Counted from the stretch's first letter, positions 33,731-43,229 are shown. The stretch is 64,000 nt of DNA from Candidatus Poribacteria bacterium WGA-3G (GCA_000406005.1 ASZN01000011.1:1-64000), one strand, 5' to 3'. The notes: generated by a model from the letters alone, not told the origin. Program-made: numbers and translations.

Positions 33731-34501
33731 TTAAAAAAGTTGCGTTAACTCCGAAACACTCTCAAGCACCCATGTCGGTTTCGCGACAGGATTTTCCAAT
33801 TGATTGGGTTTGAACTTCCCGGTCCTGACAAGAATACTCCGCATCTCCATTCTTTCCGCACCAACGATGTCGGAAGTGATGTCGTCGCCCACCACAACCG
33901 CTTCACTTGAAGAGCGTTGAAGACTTTCAAGCGCGATTTTGAAGAACGTTTCACTCGGTTTGCCCATGACTTTAGCGGTTGTGCCTGCGGCTGCTTCCAG
34001 AAGTGTCACGAATGCACCACAATCCAAGAACATGCCTTCTGAAGAGAACCAATAGAGATTTTTCTGCAACGCTATTAGTTCAGCACCGTTCATCAACAGA
34101 CGAAACGCATGGTTCAAAGCGTTAAAATCAAATCCTTCGCCGTAGTCTCCAACAACGACAAAATCAGGTGCATTGTCATCTATCGGTATCTCCTTGAAAA
34201 ATGCTTTGACGGCATCATCAACCATGAAGTGGCAACTTGCCCCAGGCTGCGAGTGTAGGTATTGGCGGCAGGCGTAAGTTGCATTGAAAATTTCGTCTTC
34301 GTAGATGTCAAAACCCAATGCTTGCATCTGCGCGTGAAGCATCTTTGGCGTTTTAGCAGTCGTATTCGTCAAGAACCGGAGTTGATACTTCGCCTGCCGT
34401 AGGTAGTTGACGGTTTCAATTGCGCCCGGATAAGGTTCACCTTTAAAGTAGAGCGTTCCATCCATGTCAATCAAAAAAGCCTTAGGGGGTGTCGGTGCCA
34501 T
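33731..34501 (-). CDS. HAD-superfamily phosphatase, NagD/HDHD2-like (subfamily IIA)
   Basis: A 256-aa phosphatase with the nucleophile motif LIDMDGTLY, motif II FLTNTTAKT, a C2-type cap (about 80-180) and the motif III/IV region GKPSETFFKIA with VVVGDDITSDIVGA. Members hydrolyse sugar phosphates, nucleotides or phospho-amino acids in the cytoplasm. It sits 23 bases behind the binding-protein gene. No strong ribosome site is visible. Substrate unknown. Confidence 0.88.
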   Translation of the reverse strand: MAPTPPKAFLIDMDGTLYFKGEPYPGAIETVNYLRQAKYQLRFLTNTTAKTPKMLHAQMQALGFDIYEDEIFNATYACRQYLHSQPGASCHFMVDDAVKAFFKEIPIDDNAPDFVVVGDYGEGFDFNALNHAFRLLMNGAELIALQKNLYWFSSEGMFLDCGAFVTLLEAAAGTTAKVMGKPSETFFKIALESLQRSSSEAVVVGDDITSDIVGAERMEMRSILVRTGKFKPNQLENPVAKPTWVLESVSELTQLF

Positions 34502-34524
34502 TTTCTGCTATTGCCCTCGGTGCG

Positions 34525-35706
34525 TTAGGGTTCTACAACTTTGTAGTGTTCAACCTGTCCGTCTCGGATTACTTGGATTGCGAGGCTTTTGACGGGGTGT
34601 CGGTTCGCATCGTAATGCGAAATGGTTGTCGCACCTTTATAATCACTGACCGCAGCGAATGCATCGCGAACTGCAACCGGATCCAACGAACCCGCCGTCT
34701 CTATTGCGCGTGCCAAGAGTCGCATCGCATCGTAGCCCGAGGCGGCGATCCCGTCCGGTGGACTTCCGAAGAGTGCGGTGTAACCACTCACGAATTCCTG
34801 TACATCTGCGTCCTGTGTCGCAACCGAGAAATTAGTCGGATAATAACTGCCATCCAACACACTGTTATCGTCTAAGATACTAAAAAATCGTTCCCTATCA
34901 TCCCATGCGCTGCCGCCGAGAAAAGTCCCTGTGATACCGATTTGCCGTGCTGCATTTATCAATGATGGCACTTCCGGCTGGAAACCGGGACAGAAAATAA
35001 CATCAGGCGTTGCCTCATGAATTTCTGTGAGCAGTGCGGTGAAGTTGGTATCGCCTACGGTATAGGCACCACTATAAACGATTTCTCCACCATTTGCCTG
35101 AAAAGTCGCCTCGAACGCCGCTACAAGATCGATGGTATAGGCATCGCCTTCCTCGATAATCGTTGCTGCCGTTTTCGCGCCAAGCTCATTCGGGTTCATA
35201 GCAAAATTTGCCATCACTTTCCCTTGAAATGGGTTCGGCACCGTAATGAGAAAGACGTAATCCCCGACTGCTGGCACGTTTGAACCGCTGGAACCCGGAA
35301 GCATAAGTCGTTGTGCCTGCTGCGCGATCGGACCGACTTTGACGGAATTGGAGGAGTAAACGGGCCCCAGGAGTGCGGAGACATCTTCCATCTCAATGAG
35401 TTCTTTTGCGGCAGTGACGCTGGCTTCCGGTGTTGGCGGTTCACTCGCCACGGGTTGATTGTCTCGACGGATAAACGCTATTTCCATACCGAGTACGCCG
35501 CCTTTTTCATTCATTTGGACGCGAGCCGTTTCAGCACCTTGGCTAAAGGTTGTAAAGGTGTTTGATGGTTGAATCACACCAATTTTTAATGTCGTTTCGG
35601 TCGGGGTAGTGGTGCTATCGGGTTGAACCATCTCACTTATTCGTTCACATCCAGTCAAGGCGGTAAGCAGAATAACTAAAATTAAGATAAAAATTCGCAT
35701 AGACAT
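34525..35706 (-). CDS. ABC-type substrate-binding lipoprotein (Peripla_BP_6)
   Basis: A 393-aa lipoprotein: signal peptide MSMRIFILILVILLTAL with lipobox TGC, then a Leu/Ile/Val-type type I periplasmic binding fold (LKIGVIQPSNTFTTFSQGAE, GPVYSSNSVKVGPIAQQA, GYDAMRLLARAIETAG). AAGGAG lies 12 bases before the first ATG. It is a paralog of the protein at 41165. No permease or ATPase genes are near either, so they may use distant transporters or act as ligand sensors. It starts a reverse gene run with the phosphatase and the toxin-antitoxin-like pair. Confidence 0.85.
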   Translation of the reverse strand: MSMRIFILILVILLTALTGCERISEMVQPDSTTTPTETTLKIGVIQPSNTFTTFSQGAETARVQMNEKGGVLGMEIAFIRRDNQPVASEPPTPEASVTAAKELIEMEDVSALLGPVYSSNSVKVGPIAQQAQRLMLPGSSGSNVPAVGDYVFLITVPNPFQGKVMANFAMNPNELGAKTAATIIEEGDAYTIDLVAAFEATFQANGGEIVYSGAYTVGDTNFTALLTEIHEATPDVIFCPGFQPEVPSLINAARQIGITGTFLGGSAWDDRERFFSILDDNSVLDGSYYPTNFSVATQDADVQEFVSGYTALFGSPPDGIAASGYDAMRLLARAIETAGSLDPVAVRDAFAAVSDYKGATTISHYDANRHPVKSLAIQVIRDGQVEHYKVVEP

Positions 35707-35955
35707 AACGCAGATTTTCTCCTTTTAACAAAATACTTGAAAAATATTCGGGTTTGTGGTAATTTTTACCTAATACCCAAAGCTTCGTAAAACAGTAACA
35801 CATCTAACCGATTTTGTCAAGTTTCTAAAACATATTCTCAGACCGCCTTTCCTTAACAATATATCGTGTGCTACAGACTTAGCCCATCCTATAATGGTAA
35901 AAAACGGAGCAGAACCCAATCGTTAAAAAATTTGGAATACACGAAGGAGCTTTTC

Positions 35956-37014
35956 ATGGAACTCGGATTTTTCACAATGCCTTTGCATCCGCCCGGTAGC
36001 GACACAACGAAGACATTAGACGACGATCTTGAGCAGATGATAGTCCTTGATGAACTGGGCTACAAAGAAGCTTATGTCGGTGAGCATTTCACGTTTACAT
36101 GGGAGAATATTCCGTCTCCCGATCTTTTTATTGCAAAAGCGGCTGCGATGACAGAGAACATTATTTTCGGTACAGGGATTACGTGTATGCCGATCCACAA
36201 TCCTGCCGTTGTCGCGCATCGGATCGCGCAACTCGACCATCAAACGCACGGACGTTTCCACTGGGGAGTCGGTTCGAGTTCCACACCGAGCGATGCGGAG
36301 ATGTTCATGGCTGGCGAAGACAGGCGTAGAGCAACACGAGAGGGGATTGATGCCGTCCTGAAAATCTGGACGGACCCGGAACCCGGACATTACAAGACCG
36401 ATTTCTGGGAATTTAAGATCCCTGAGTACCGTCCGAACATTGTGAGTGTCCACATGAAGCCTTATCAGAAACCGCATCCGCCAATTGCGTTGGCGGGGTC
36501 TTCTGCAAGGTCGGACACGCTAATTTTCGCGGGTGAGCGCGGTTGGATTCCGATGAGTATTAATCTCGCGCATGTGCCTACCATTAAAACACATTGGGAT
36601 GCGGTGGAAGAAGGCGCCGAAAAGACCGGCTTATCGCCATCTCGCTCAATATGGCGCATTGCCCGTGAGGTCTACGTTGCGGATACCACTAAACAGGCGC
36701 GTAAAGAAGCACTTGAAGGCACCCTCGGACGCGATTTTAGGGACTATTGGTTCAAGTTATTTAGCCCGGCGCACTTCAAACCGAATCAAGATATAGCAGA
36801 CGCAGACATGAGCCTCGAACATCTGTTAGATACCTTATGGATCGTTGGAAGTCCGGATCACGTCGCGAACCGTTTGCGTGAACTTTATGATGAGGTCGGC
36901 GGCTTTGGTGTCTTACTCGCCATGGGACACGAATGGGATCCCAAAGAGCAGTGGTTGAACTCAATGACACTCCTAAAGAATGAGGTCATGCCACAACTCA
37001 CAGATTTAACTTAA
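35956..37014 (+). CDS. LLM-class flavin-dependent oxidoreductase
   Basis: A 352-aa luciferase-like monooxygenase; the ATG at 35956 follows GAAGGAG, while the frame upstream to 35866 is unlikely to be translated. Features: MELGFFTMPLHPPGSD, YVGEHFTFTWENIPSP, the FMN-pocket region FGTGITCMPIHNPAVVAHR, GRFHWGVGSSSTPSDA and the ALAGSSA turn. These enzymes use FMN or F420 with NAD(P)H to oxidise or reduce small compounds. Substrate unknown. It stands alone in a divergent arrangement with the binding-protein gene. Confidence 0.87.
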   Translation: MELGFFTMPLHPPGSDTTKTLDDDLEQMIVLDELGYKEAYVGEHFTFTWENIPSPDLFIAKAAAMTENIIFGTGITCMPIHNPAVVAHRIAQLDHQTHGRFHWGVGSSSTPSDAEMFMAGEDRRRATREGIDAVLKIWTDPEPGHYKTDFWEFKIPEYRPNIVSVHMKPYQKPHPPIALAGSSARSDTLIFAGERGWIPMSINLAHVPTIKTHWDAVEEGAEKTGLSPSRSIWRIAREVYVADTTKQARKEALEGTLGRDFRDYWFKLFSPAHFKPNQDIADADMSLEHLLDTLWIVGSPDHVANRLRELYDEVGGFGVLLAMGHEWDPKEQWLNSMTLLKNEVMPQLTDLT

Positions 37015-37022
37015 AAGTAGTA

Positions 37023-37040
37023 GGCACGTCGGAGCGTGCC
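37023..37040. repeat. Short dispersed repeat (GGCACG-TCGGAG-CGTGCC)
   Basis: Six-base arms with loop TCGGAG. The unit ggcacgtcggagcgt recurs at 48479-48493. It lies at the 5' boundary of the truncated gene at 37058. Confidence 0.7.
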
Positions 37041-37057
37041 GTACACTACCTTTCCCA

Positions 37058-37366
37058 ATGAGTGGATTTGCAATCGGCGACGCGCTCTGCTTCTTGTCTG
37101 TATCGCACGAACTCTTTTCGGAGTATCAACTTTTTGTGGACGAAACGTCTCCGTTCTTGCACACCTTCGTCTTTGGATATACGAACGGTAGCGAGGTTTA
37201 CATTGCTACTAAGAATGCTTACGAATTAGGGTTGCGGGCAGGTTATGAAGCAGGACCGCGGAACCATGCGCTCAGTGGTCCCTACCGGTTGGCGTTATTG
37301 CCATCAGTTGAGGCACAGATCCAAACGGAAATAACGGATCTATTGGGAAATTTGAAAGATTCATAA
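37058..37366 (+). pseudogene. C-terminal fragment of a ceramidase-like protein
   Basis: A 102-aa frame without its N-terminal domains. FAIGDALCFLSVSHELFSEY, FLHTFVFGYTNGSEVYIAT and AYELGLRAGYEAG match the C-terminal part of neutral/alkaline ceramidase-type proteins (usually over 400 aa; pattern GDLALVSVPGELF..., FVVGYANG). The break at its start coincides with the dispersed palindrome at 37023. No catalytic serine region remains. It might still be expressed as a small protein; family assignment is from general motif resemblance. Confidence 0.55.
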
Positions 37367-37391
37367 ACTATATTTCTACCGACGTTTTCTA

Positions 37392-39584
37392 TCATCTCGA
37401 TGCCTGTGGTGTGAGAAGTAACGTCATCCGGCGATTTTCAGTGAGGTATCGGTTGACAACATCGGCGACATCAGCCGCAGAGACATCGGCGAATGCACTC
37501 GCAAGCTGCGGTAAGTTATTACCATACTGGTATTCTATCATCCCCCAACTCACACCAACTTGGAAAAACATCAGGTTCTCTGGTATATTCTCGGGTTTAT
37601 ATTGCATAAGTGTTGTTATGTCTGGTGGTGCACTGAGTTCCATAGAAACAGATTGGGCAATCATAGGTACCTGCGTGTTGTTCTCTGGTTGTTTTAACGG
37701 ATTCATCAGCTGTCCAATCCGCTGTTTAACCTTTTCTATATCTGCCCCCGGCTTGAGCGAAGCACTGGCATATAAGTATACCTGTTCAGGCGTGACGAGA
37801 TCAACCCCACAATGAATGTAACCTATCAATTCCTTCAATTGAGCGTCCTGCGTGCAAGCTAACCGCCAAAGCAGACTTGCCACAAAGAGCGCAGGGTAAT
37901 CTTCATTTTCAGGGCGAGGAATTGGATAGGTTTCCATGTAATGCGTTACATTGACATCCCAAGTGGCGTTTTGATCTTTCGCCATCTTTGGAGGGACTAT
38001 TGATCGCGGAAGCGTTTTCTCGGTTAAGCTGATAGTTCCGAGTTGTTTCTCCATCGTCTCTTTCAGCGTTTCTGGGTCAACACCCCCAATGACACACAAA
38101 AGGACGCGATCTGCTTGGACCAGATGCTGATCGCGATATTCTTGGAGTTCATTGAGTTGCGCCGATTGAATGCCCTTGCGCATCGCTATATCGGTTTCAC
38201 CGTGCCGAAAGACTTGGTTCCATGCAACGTGTGCCAACTTATGCGTTACCAAGTTCGCTTCAATATAGTCAAATTGGGATAACACTCTCGGTAGTTCCTC
38301 AGTGAGACTTTCTGCTGAAAACGGAAGTCCTGAAAGCCATTTAGCGTGTCGTTCCAAACCTCGCGTCCATGTATTCGTATTACCCATGAAATCCAAGCGC
38401 ATATTGTCAGCCATTGTCTCTGCGCCACTTGTTTTGTAGTCAATGGGACCTGCGGTTCGGACTGTCAGATGATTAACGAGATGGCTCCAATACGCCCTTG
38501 CTTTCCCATCAGTAACGAGTCCAAGGGGTAAGTAACTGAAGATACCGACATCCGTCGAATTTTCGACATAGAGATTGACAACCCGGATACCGTTGTTTAA
38601 AGTGAAGCGTGTCACCTTAGGAGCGGTATTAGAAGCAAGAAGATTTGGGAAATCCTCTGATGCAGTAGGTACGAAGACCTTCTCAGAGACCTGTGAACCG
38701 ACACTACTGTTTTTACCGGGGACGGCAGCCTGCCCGATTTGGTTGCGCATATCCGGTTTTGCCTCGGTTTCAAGAACGATAACTGCCTCAATAATTTCAA
38801 TAGTGGGTTCGGACTGTGCCTCAAAGCTATACGGACGCTGGAATCTGGTAAGATATTGATGACTTGCACCGAGCAGCAATATAACCAAAACTGTCGCTGC
38901 ACCAAAAGACACCCATGGCACCAACGGTTTTCCAGTTGATGGTGATACGGGTTTTATGTCAGCAACTTGTCGCATGATGTTTTCAAGTAGGTTGTTAGAT
39001 AATTGCCAACCGCCAAGCGTCTCGTTAATCAAGCGTTCATCTGACGCTTGTAAACGCTCTCGCGCTCGTTGCAGCCGACTCGTAATTGTGTTCACCGATA
39101 CACCGAGAAACTTGCCAATTTCTTTTGTTGTCATTTCGCCGAGATAGTAAAGCGTTACCACTGTGCGTTCGCTCTCTGGCAATTTTTCCAGAAGTTGCTT
39201 GACAATTTCATGACGACGTTCACCTGCTTCTCTCTCGCGCTGTTCCAAGATATAATGCTCATAGGTTAACTTATCTATTGCTCTCACAGATGCGTCCCCC
39301 AGCGATTGCATCGCGGGTCTTTTCTTTCGGAGCCAATCGGTGCATAGATTATTTGTGATGACATACAACCACCCCGCAAATTGATGCGGATTCTTGAGGG
39401 TCGGGAGTTTTTCATAAGCTTGAAGGAAGGTGTCTTGCGTAATTTCCTCAGCATAGTGAAAATCACCGATCTTCCGCCACGCCAAGGCGTGAACACTCTT
39501 TTGGTATCTTTGAACCAAGGTGCTAAACGCCTCATCGTCGCCAGATAAGATGCTGTGAATCAACTGAATGTCATCTTTATCCAT
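37392..39584 (-). CDS. ECF sigma factor fused through a membrane helix to an inactive M16 peptidase-like domain
   Basis: A 730-aa fusion. Residues 1-90 form sigma region 2 (FSTLVQRYQKSVHALAW, ITQDTFLQAYEKL, GWLYVITNNLCTDWLRKK) and about 130-182 form region 4 (LPESERTVVTLYYLGEMTTKEIG, with the helix-turn-helix VSVNTITSRLQRAR). A single transmembrane helix lies at about 224-242. Residues about 320-730 are an M16-protease-like domain, closely similar to the neighbouring protease, but the zinc motif is H368-LVN-H372 instead of HxxEH. So the sigma part should face the cytoplasm and the dead protease domain the periplasm. It begins 24 bases behind the active M16 gene with GGAGAG eight bases before the ATG, suggesting co-expression and perhaps heterodimer formation. 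Confidence 0.88.
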   Translation of the reverse strand: MDKDDIQLIHSILSGDDEAFSTLVQRYQKSVHALAWRKIGDFHYAEEITQDTFLQAYEKLPTLKNPHQFAGWLYVITNNLCTDWLRKKRPAMQSLGDASVRAIDKLTYEHYILEQREREAGERRHEIVKQLLEKLPESERTVVTLYYLGEMTTKEIGKFLGVSVNTITSRLQRARERLQASDERLINETLGGWQLSNNLLENIMRQVADIKPVSPSTGKPLVPWVSFGAATVLVILLLGASHQYLTRFQRPYSFEAQSEPTIEIIEAVIVLETEAKPDMRNQIGQAAVPGKNSSVGSQVSEKVFVPTASEDFPNLLASNTAPKVTRFTLNNGIRVVNLYVENSTDVGIFSYLPLGLVTDGKARAYWSHLVNHLTVRTAGPIDYKTSGAETMADNMRLDFMGNTNTWTRGLERHAKWLSGLPFSAESLTEELPRVLSQFDYIEANLVTHKLAHVAWNQVFRHGETDIAMRKGIQSAQLNELQEYRDQHLVQADRVLLCVIGGVDPETLKETMEKQLGTISLTEKTLPRSIVPPKMAKDQNATWDVNVTHYMETYPIPRPENEDYPALFVASLLWRLACTQDAQLKELIGYIHCGVDLVTPEQVYLYASASLKPGADIEKVKQRIGQLMNPLKQPENNTQVPMIAQSVSMELSAPPDITTLMQYKPENIPENLMFFQVGVSWGMIEYQYGNNLPQLASAFADVSAADVADVVNRYLTENRRMTLLLTPQASR

Positions 39585-39608
39585 CAGAACTCTCCGTAAT
39601 CCGTCATA

Positions 39609-40919
39609 TCACTCCGCGGCGCGCGGCGTGAGAACTAACGTCATCCGCGCATCTTCGGTTAGATGCCGATTGACAACATCGGCGACATCAGCCGCGGAGA
39701 CATTGGCAAGCGCGCTTGCAAACTGAGGTAGGGCATCACCATATTGATATTCAAGCAAACCCCACTGTAAACCGATGTTCCCGAGCATCATAGTTTCTGT
39801 CATACCTGCGGGTTTGTGCTGCTGCCTTACCATCTCTATATCCATGGGTGAACTGAATTGCATCGAGAGGGCCGGGGCAATCATAGCGACCTGCGCGTTG
39901 TTCTCCGATTGCTTCAACTGGTTTATCAACTGTCCAATCCGCTGCTTAACTTTTTCTATTTCTATATCTGGCTTAAGTGCTGCGGTGACATAGAGATAGG
40001 TCTGTTCAGGCGTAACAAGATCTGCACCACAAAAAATGCTACCTGTTAACTGTTTCAGTTCTGTATCCATCATGAGTGATTGATTCAAAAGCAGATGCGC
40101 CACGAAAAACGCAGGGGAGTTTTCATGTGTTGCGTTAGGAATAGCATAAGTTTCTATATAGTGAGTGACGTTCACGTCCCAGGTAGCACGCCGATTTTTT
40201 TCGTGCACCGGTGTCGCTGTGGCTTTAGGCAGCGCGTTAGCAGTTAAATTGATGGGTCCGAGTTGTTCTTCCATTGCTGCTTGCAATGCTTCAGGTTCAA
40301 TTCCACCGATAACACACAAGAGTACACGATCTGCGTGGACCAAGTAGCGGTTTCTATACGCCTGTAGTTCACTCAACTCGGCGGATTCAATCGCACCGCG
40401 CATCGCTATATCGGTTTCACCATGCCGAAAAACTTGGTTCCACGCTGCCATAGCGAAGAGCCCAGTCTGCAGATTAGCAGTAACAAAGTCGAGTTCACTC
40501 AAGGCTCTGGGTAATTCTTCAACTAAATCGGTCTCTGAAAATGGAGAATTGGACAGCCATTTGGCTTGCAATTCTAAACCCTGCTGCCAATTGTCCGTTG
40601 TGCCTATAAAGTCCAGATGCATTCCATGGTACGTTGTTTGACCATTACGTTCTACGTAGTTGTTAATCGGTCCCGTGGTTCGTAATACCAAATGCTCAAT
40701 CAGGTGGCTCCACTGTGTCTTTGCTTTTCCATCAGCAACAAGTCCGAGGGGCAGATAACTGAAAATACATACATCTGCGGAATCTTCAACGTAGAGATTG
40801 ACAACTCGGATGCCGTTACTTAATGTAAAACGTGTCACCTCGGGCGGTGCAGCGAAAGTCAGAGAAAAATTGCCAAGTAGAAATAGTACCACGATGGCGT
40901 GTTGAATTCTGCTGATCAT
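39609..40919 (-). CDS. Secreted M16 zinc metallopeptidase
   Basis: A 436-aa insulinase-family (M16) protease. The signal peptide is ISRIQHAIVVLFLLGNFSL with cleavage near TFA-AP. The inverted zinc motif H72-LIE-H76 is intact, with a downstream acidic pair (LVEELPRALSE) in the position of the third ligand. The C-terminal M16_C half ends VNRHLTEDARMTLVLTP. Its sequence is a near paralog of the C-terminal domain of the sigma-factor fusion downstream (same NGIRVVNLYVE, FSYLPLGLV and FRHGETDIAMR). M16B proteases often work as active/inactive pairs, which this gene pair reproduces. GGAG stands ten bases before the ATG. Confidence 0.87.
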   Translation of the reverse strand: MISRIQHAIVVLFLLGNFSLTFAAPPEVTRFTLSNGIRVVNLYVEDSADVCIFSYLPLGLVADGKAKTQWSHLIEHLVLRTTGPINNYVERNGQTTYHGMHLDFIGTTDNWQQGLELQAKWLSNSPFSETDLVEELPRALSELDFVTANLQTGLFAMAAWNQVFRHGETDIAMRGAIESAELSELQAYRNRYLVHADRVLLCVIGGIEPEALQAAMEEQLGPINLTANALPKATATPVHEKNRRATWDVNVTHYIETYAIPNATHENSPAFFVAHLLLNQSLMMDTELKQLTGSIFCGADLVTPEQTYLYVTAALKPDIEIEKVKQRIGQLINQLKQSENNAQVAMIAPALSMQFSSPMDIEMVRQQHKPAGMTETMMLGNIGLQWGLLEYQYGDALPQFASALANVSAADVADVVNRHLTEDARMTLVLTPRAAE

Positions 40920-41067
40920 CTTTAGATATCTCCAAATATTAAGTCTTCAGACATTGAATGAAAATCGTTAAAACGAAACGATTTTTTGCCGCTTGATTTT
41001 TAAAGACGTAATTTGGGTGCAGAAAACGTGCATAATCTGAAAAAACCTGAAATTTTGTTTTTTAATA

Positions 41068-41096
41068 TTGCTTAAAACGACAAAATTTAGTATACT
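41068..41096 (+). promoter_or_regulatory. Promoter for the binding-protein gene at 41165
   Basis: TTGCTT at 41068-41073 and TATACT at 41091-41096, spacer 17, in an AT-rich divergent intergenic region of 245 bases shared with the M16 gene. Confidence 0.6.
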
Positions 41097-41164
41097 TTTT
41101 GCATATTACTAAACTTTGGACAATTCATCCTGGGTGCGTTGGTCTAAAAACATAGGAGTAGTTT

Positions 41165-42313
41165 ATGAATCCGAAAATTTTTAGGTTAACACTATGCATA
41201 CTACTCGTCCTCTCAGTTGCTTACCTTTCTGCACAGGAGAGAACGGGAGATGTCGGAATAACTGAAGAACCGATGCCTACACTTAAAGTGGGTTTGATGC
41301 ATCCGTTGCTCAATTACGCCACTTTTGGTGACGGTGCAAGACTCGCCGTAGCCGAAATCAACAAGGCAGGCGGTGTTCTTGGGAGACAGGTAGAGCTTAT
41401 CTATAAAGTAGAAATAGGAAGCATTACTGATTCTACAAGAGAATTAGCTGAAGAGGAAAATGTTGTCGCTATATTAGGTCCGATGTTTTCAAGTAATGCT
41501 GTTAAAGTTGGACCGATCATCAATATCCCTGTCATTGTGGGGGCAACAGGTGCCGACGTAACGAGTACTGGGAATGATCCGCGAGATTTTCTGTTTCTGG
41601 TGGCGAATTCAAATGCCTTGCAAGCAAAAGTGATGGCAGGTTTTGTGGTGAACGACCTCGGCAAGAAAACTGCAGCGATGGTTTGGCAGAACGGGGATGT
41701 CTACTCCAAAGGTTTCGTTAACACATTTGATGCGAATTTCAAGGAACTTGGCGGTCGCATTGTTGCCAGTCAAACGTATGAACAAGCGGATATGATGTTT
41801 GATGCGCAACTTGCGATAATCAAAGAGGCAAGCCCTGATGTTCTGCTGCTGGCAAGTTTTCCGCCAGAGAGCCCGATGATAATGGAACAGGCACGGGAGA
41901 TGGGAATTAAGTCCACCTTTATCGGCAGCGATGGTTGGGATGATTCGTTGATGTTAGAGATTTTAGAGAATAACGCCGCTCTCGAAAATTCCTACTATTG
42001 TAGTATCTCGGATGAGCTTACTGCAGATTTTGCTGATGCTTATGAAGCAATGTTCAAAAATCAGCCTATTGGTATTGCGCCGTTAGGTTACGATGCAATG
42101 AGGTTATTGGCAATAGCGATTGAAAGCGTGCAATCAACAGACCCAGTTATGATTCGGGATGCGGTTGCTGCTATCACTGATTACCAAGGGGCGACAGCTA
42201 TTTCCGGCTTTGATGGGAACCGTCATCCTATCAAACCTGCTGCGGGTATCCGCGTGTTGAAAATTGTTGATGGTCAACCGCAGCAGCACACTGTTGTGAA
42301 AGCAGGTCAGTGA
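41165..42313 (+). CDS. ABC-type substrate-binding protein (Peripla_BP_6)
   Basis: A 382-aa exported binding protein. Signal peptide IFRLTLCILLVLSVAYLSA is followed by QERT; no lipobox Cys. The type I periplasmic binding fold contains LKVGLMHPLLNYATFGDGAR, GPMFSSNAVKVGP and GYDAMRLLAIAIES. It is a paralog of the lipoprotein at 34525, which keeps a lipobox. Ligands of this family are amino acids, amides or aromatic acids. No transporter genes adjoin. AGGAG precedes the ATG by about six bases. Confidence 0.85.
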   Translation: MNPKIFRLTLCILLVLSVAYLSAQERTGDVGITEEPMPTLKVGLMHPLLNYATFGDGARLAVAEINKAGGVLGRQVELIYKVEIGSITDSTRELAEEENVVAILGPMFSSNAVKVGPIINIPVIVGATGADVTSTGNDPRDFLFLVANSNALQAKVMAGFVVNDLGKKTAAMVWQNGDVYSKGFVNTFDANFKELGGRIVASQTYEQADMMFDAQLAIIKEASPDVLLLASFPPESPMIMEQAREMGIKSTFIGSDGWDDSLMLEILENNAALENSYYCSISDELTADFADAYEAMFKNQPIGIAPLGYDAMRLLAIAIESVQSTDPVMIRDAVAAITDYQGATAISGFDGNRHPIKPAAGIRVLKIVDGQPQQHTVVKAGQ

Positions 42314-42342
42314 GTATTTATGTAATTTTAAGGTGGGTTCGA

Positions 42343-43101
42343 TTAGAAGTAGGTTTCTAACTTCACTCGTGCGTTTGCGATGCCCTCAATAATTGGTTGT
42401 GGTGTCTCCGCGTTCAGTCCTAAATAGATAAGCATGATTTCTTCGGTATAGCCGACATGCTCTATCTCCTGACAGATGGCACGGAAATCCATCTCTGGTC
42501 CCCAGAACGGTTCGCTGCCTGTTTGCGAATCGACACCGCAGTTGAAGTAGACATTGCGCAACCGATCCGACAATGTTCGCAAGGCAACAACGGGATCGTC
42601 TCCGGCGCGATGGAAATGATAGGGACTGTAGTAAAAGCCGAAATTTTCGGAGGGGATCGCGTTGAGAATCTGCTGTGTGCGTTCAAGGTTGTAAGCGAGA
42701 CTCCCTTCGTGCGCGTAGAGCGTGAGCGTCAGATTCCGAGCTTGTGCTTCTTCAGTGACTGTCTTGAGATGCCCAATAATCGTGTCAATCTCGCGAGCGG
42801 TAGCGGTTTCATTGCCACCACTCGCGATGCTGACGATTGGAACGGAAAGCCTTTGGGCAGTGTCGAGAATTGAGATTAACGCTTCGATGCCATCTGGTGC
42901 ATCAACCCGTACTGTGCTCAGCAGGGATTTGAAATTGAGTCCAGTCTCTTCTCGAAGTGTGTCAATAGTTTCGGCTTCCACATCCGAAAAATGGGTTTGG
43001 GCGAGTTCAATGGCAGACACACTGCCTTCGGATAACTCGCTTACAAACTCCGTCAAATCAAAAGCGGAAAACGGAAGTGTGCTTGCACAATAGGTTCTCA
43101 T
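42343..43101 (-). CDS. Xylose isomerase-like TIM-barrel protein
   Basis: A 252-aa sugar phosphate isomerase/epimerase-type protein (AP_endonuc_2 fold). The ATG at 43101 follows GGGGGAAA; the frame to 43176 has no such site. Barrel strands are recognisable (VPIVSIASGGNETATA, LTLTLYAHEGSLAYNLE, NFGFYYSPYHFHRAG, VYFNCGVDSQTG). Some metal-ligand positions look altered (SPYHFHRAGDD where DxxH is usual). It may isomerise a keto sugar or be a non-enzymatic relative. It lies downstream of another barrel gene. Confidence 0.72.
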   Translation of the reverse strand: MRTYCASTLPFSAFDLTEFVSELSEGSVSAIELAQTHFSDVEAETIDTLREETGLNFKSLLSTVRVDAPDGIEALISILDTAQRLSVPIVSIASGGNETATAREIDTIIGHLKTVTEEAQARNLTLTLYAHEGSLAYNLERTQQILNAIPSENFGFYYSPYHFHRAGDDPVVALRTLSDRLRNVYFNCGVDSQTGSEPFWGPEMDFRAICQEIEHVGYTEEIMLIYLGLNAETPQPIIEGIANARVKLETYF

Positions 43102-43229
43102 AATTTTCCCCCCAACTATAGTAAAATATGCAATTACTTGAACACTGCGGGGAGGCGAGGATACTAGGGGAAACACCCTATCAAAAACTCCCTCGCCAGC
43201 GGCGGTATGGGTGTTTTTGCTGTTGATGG

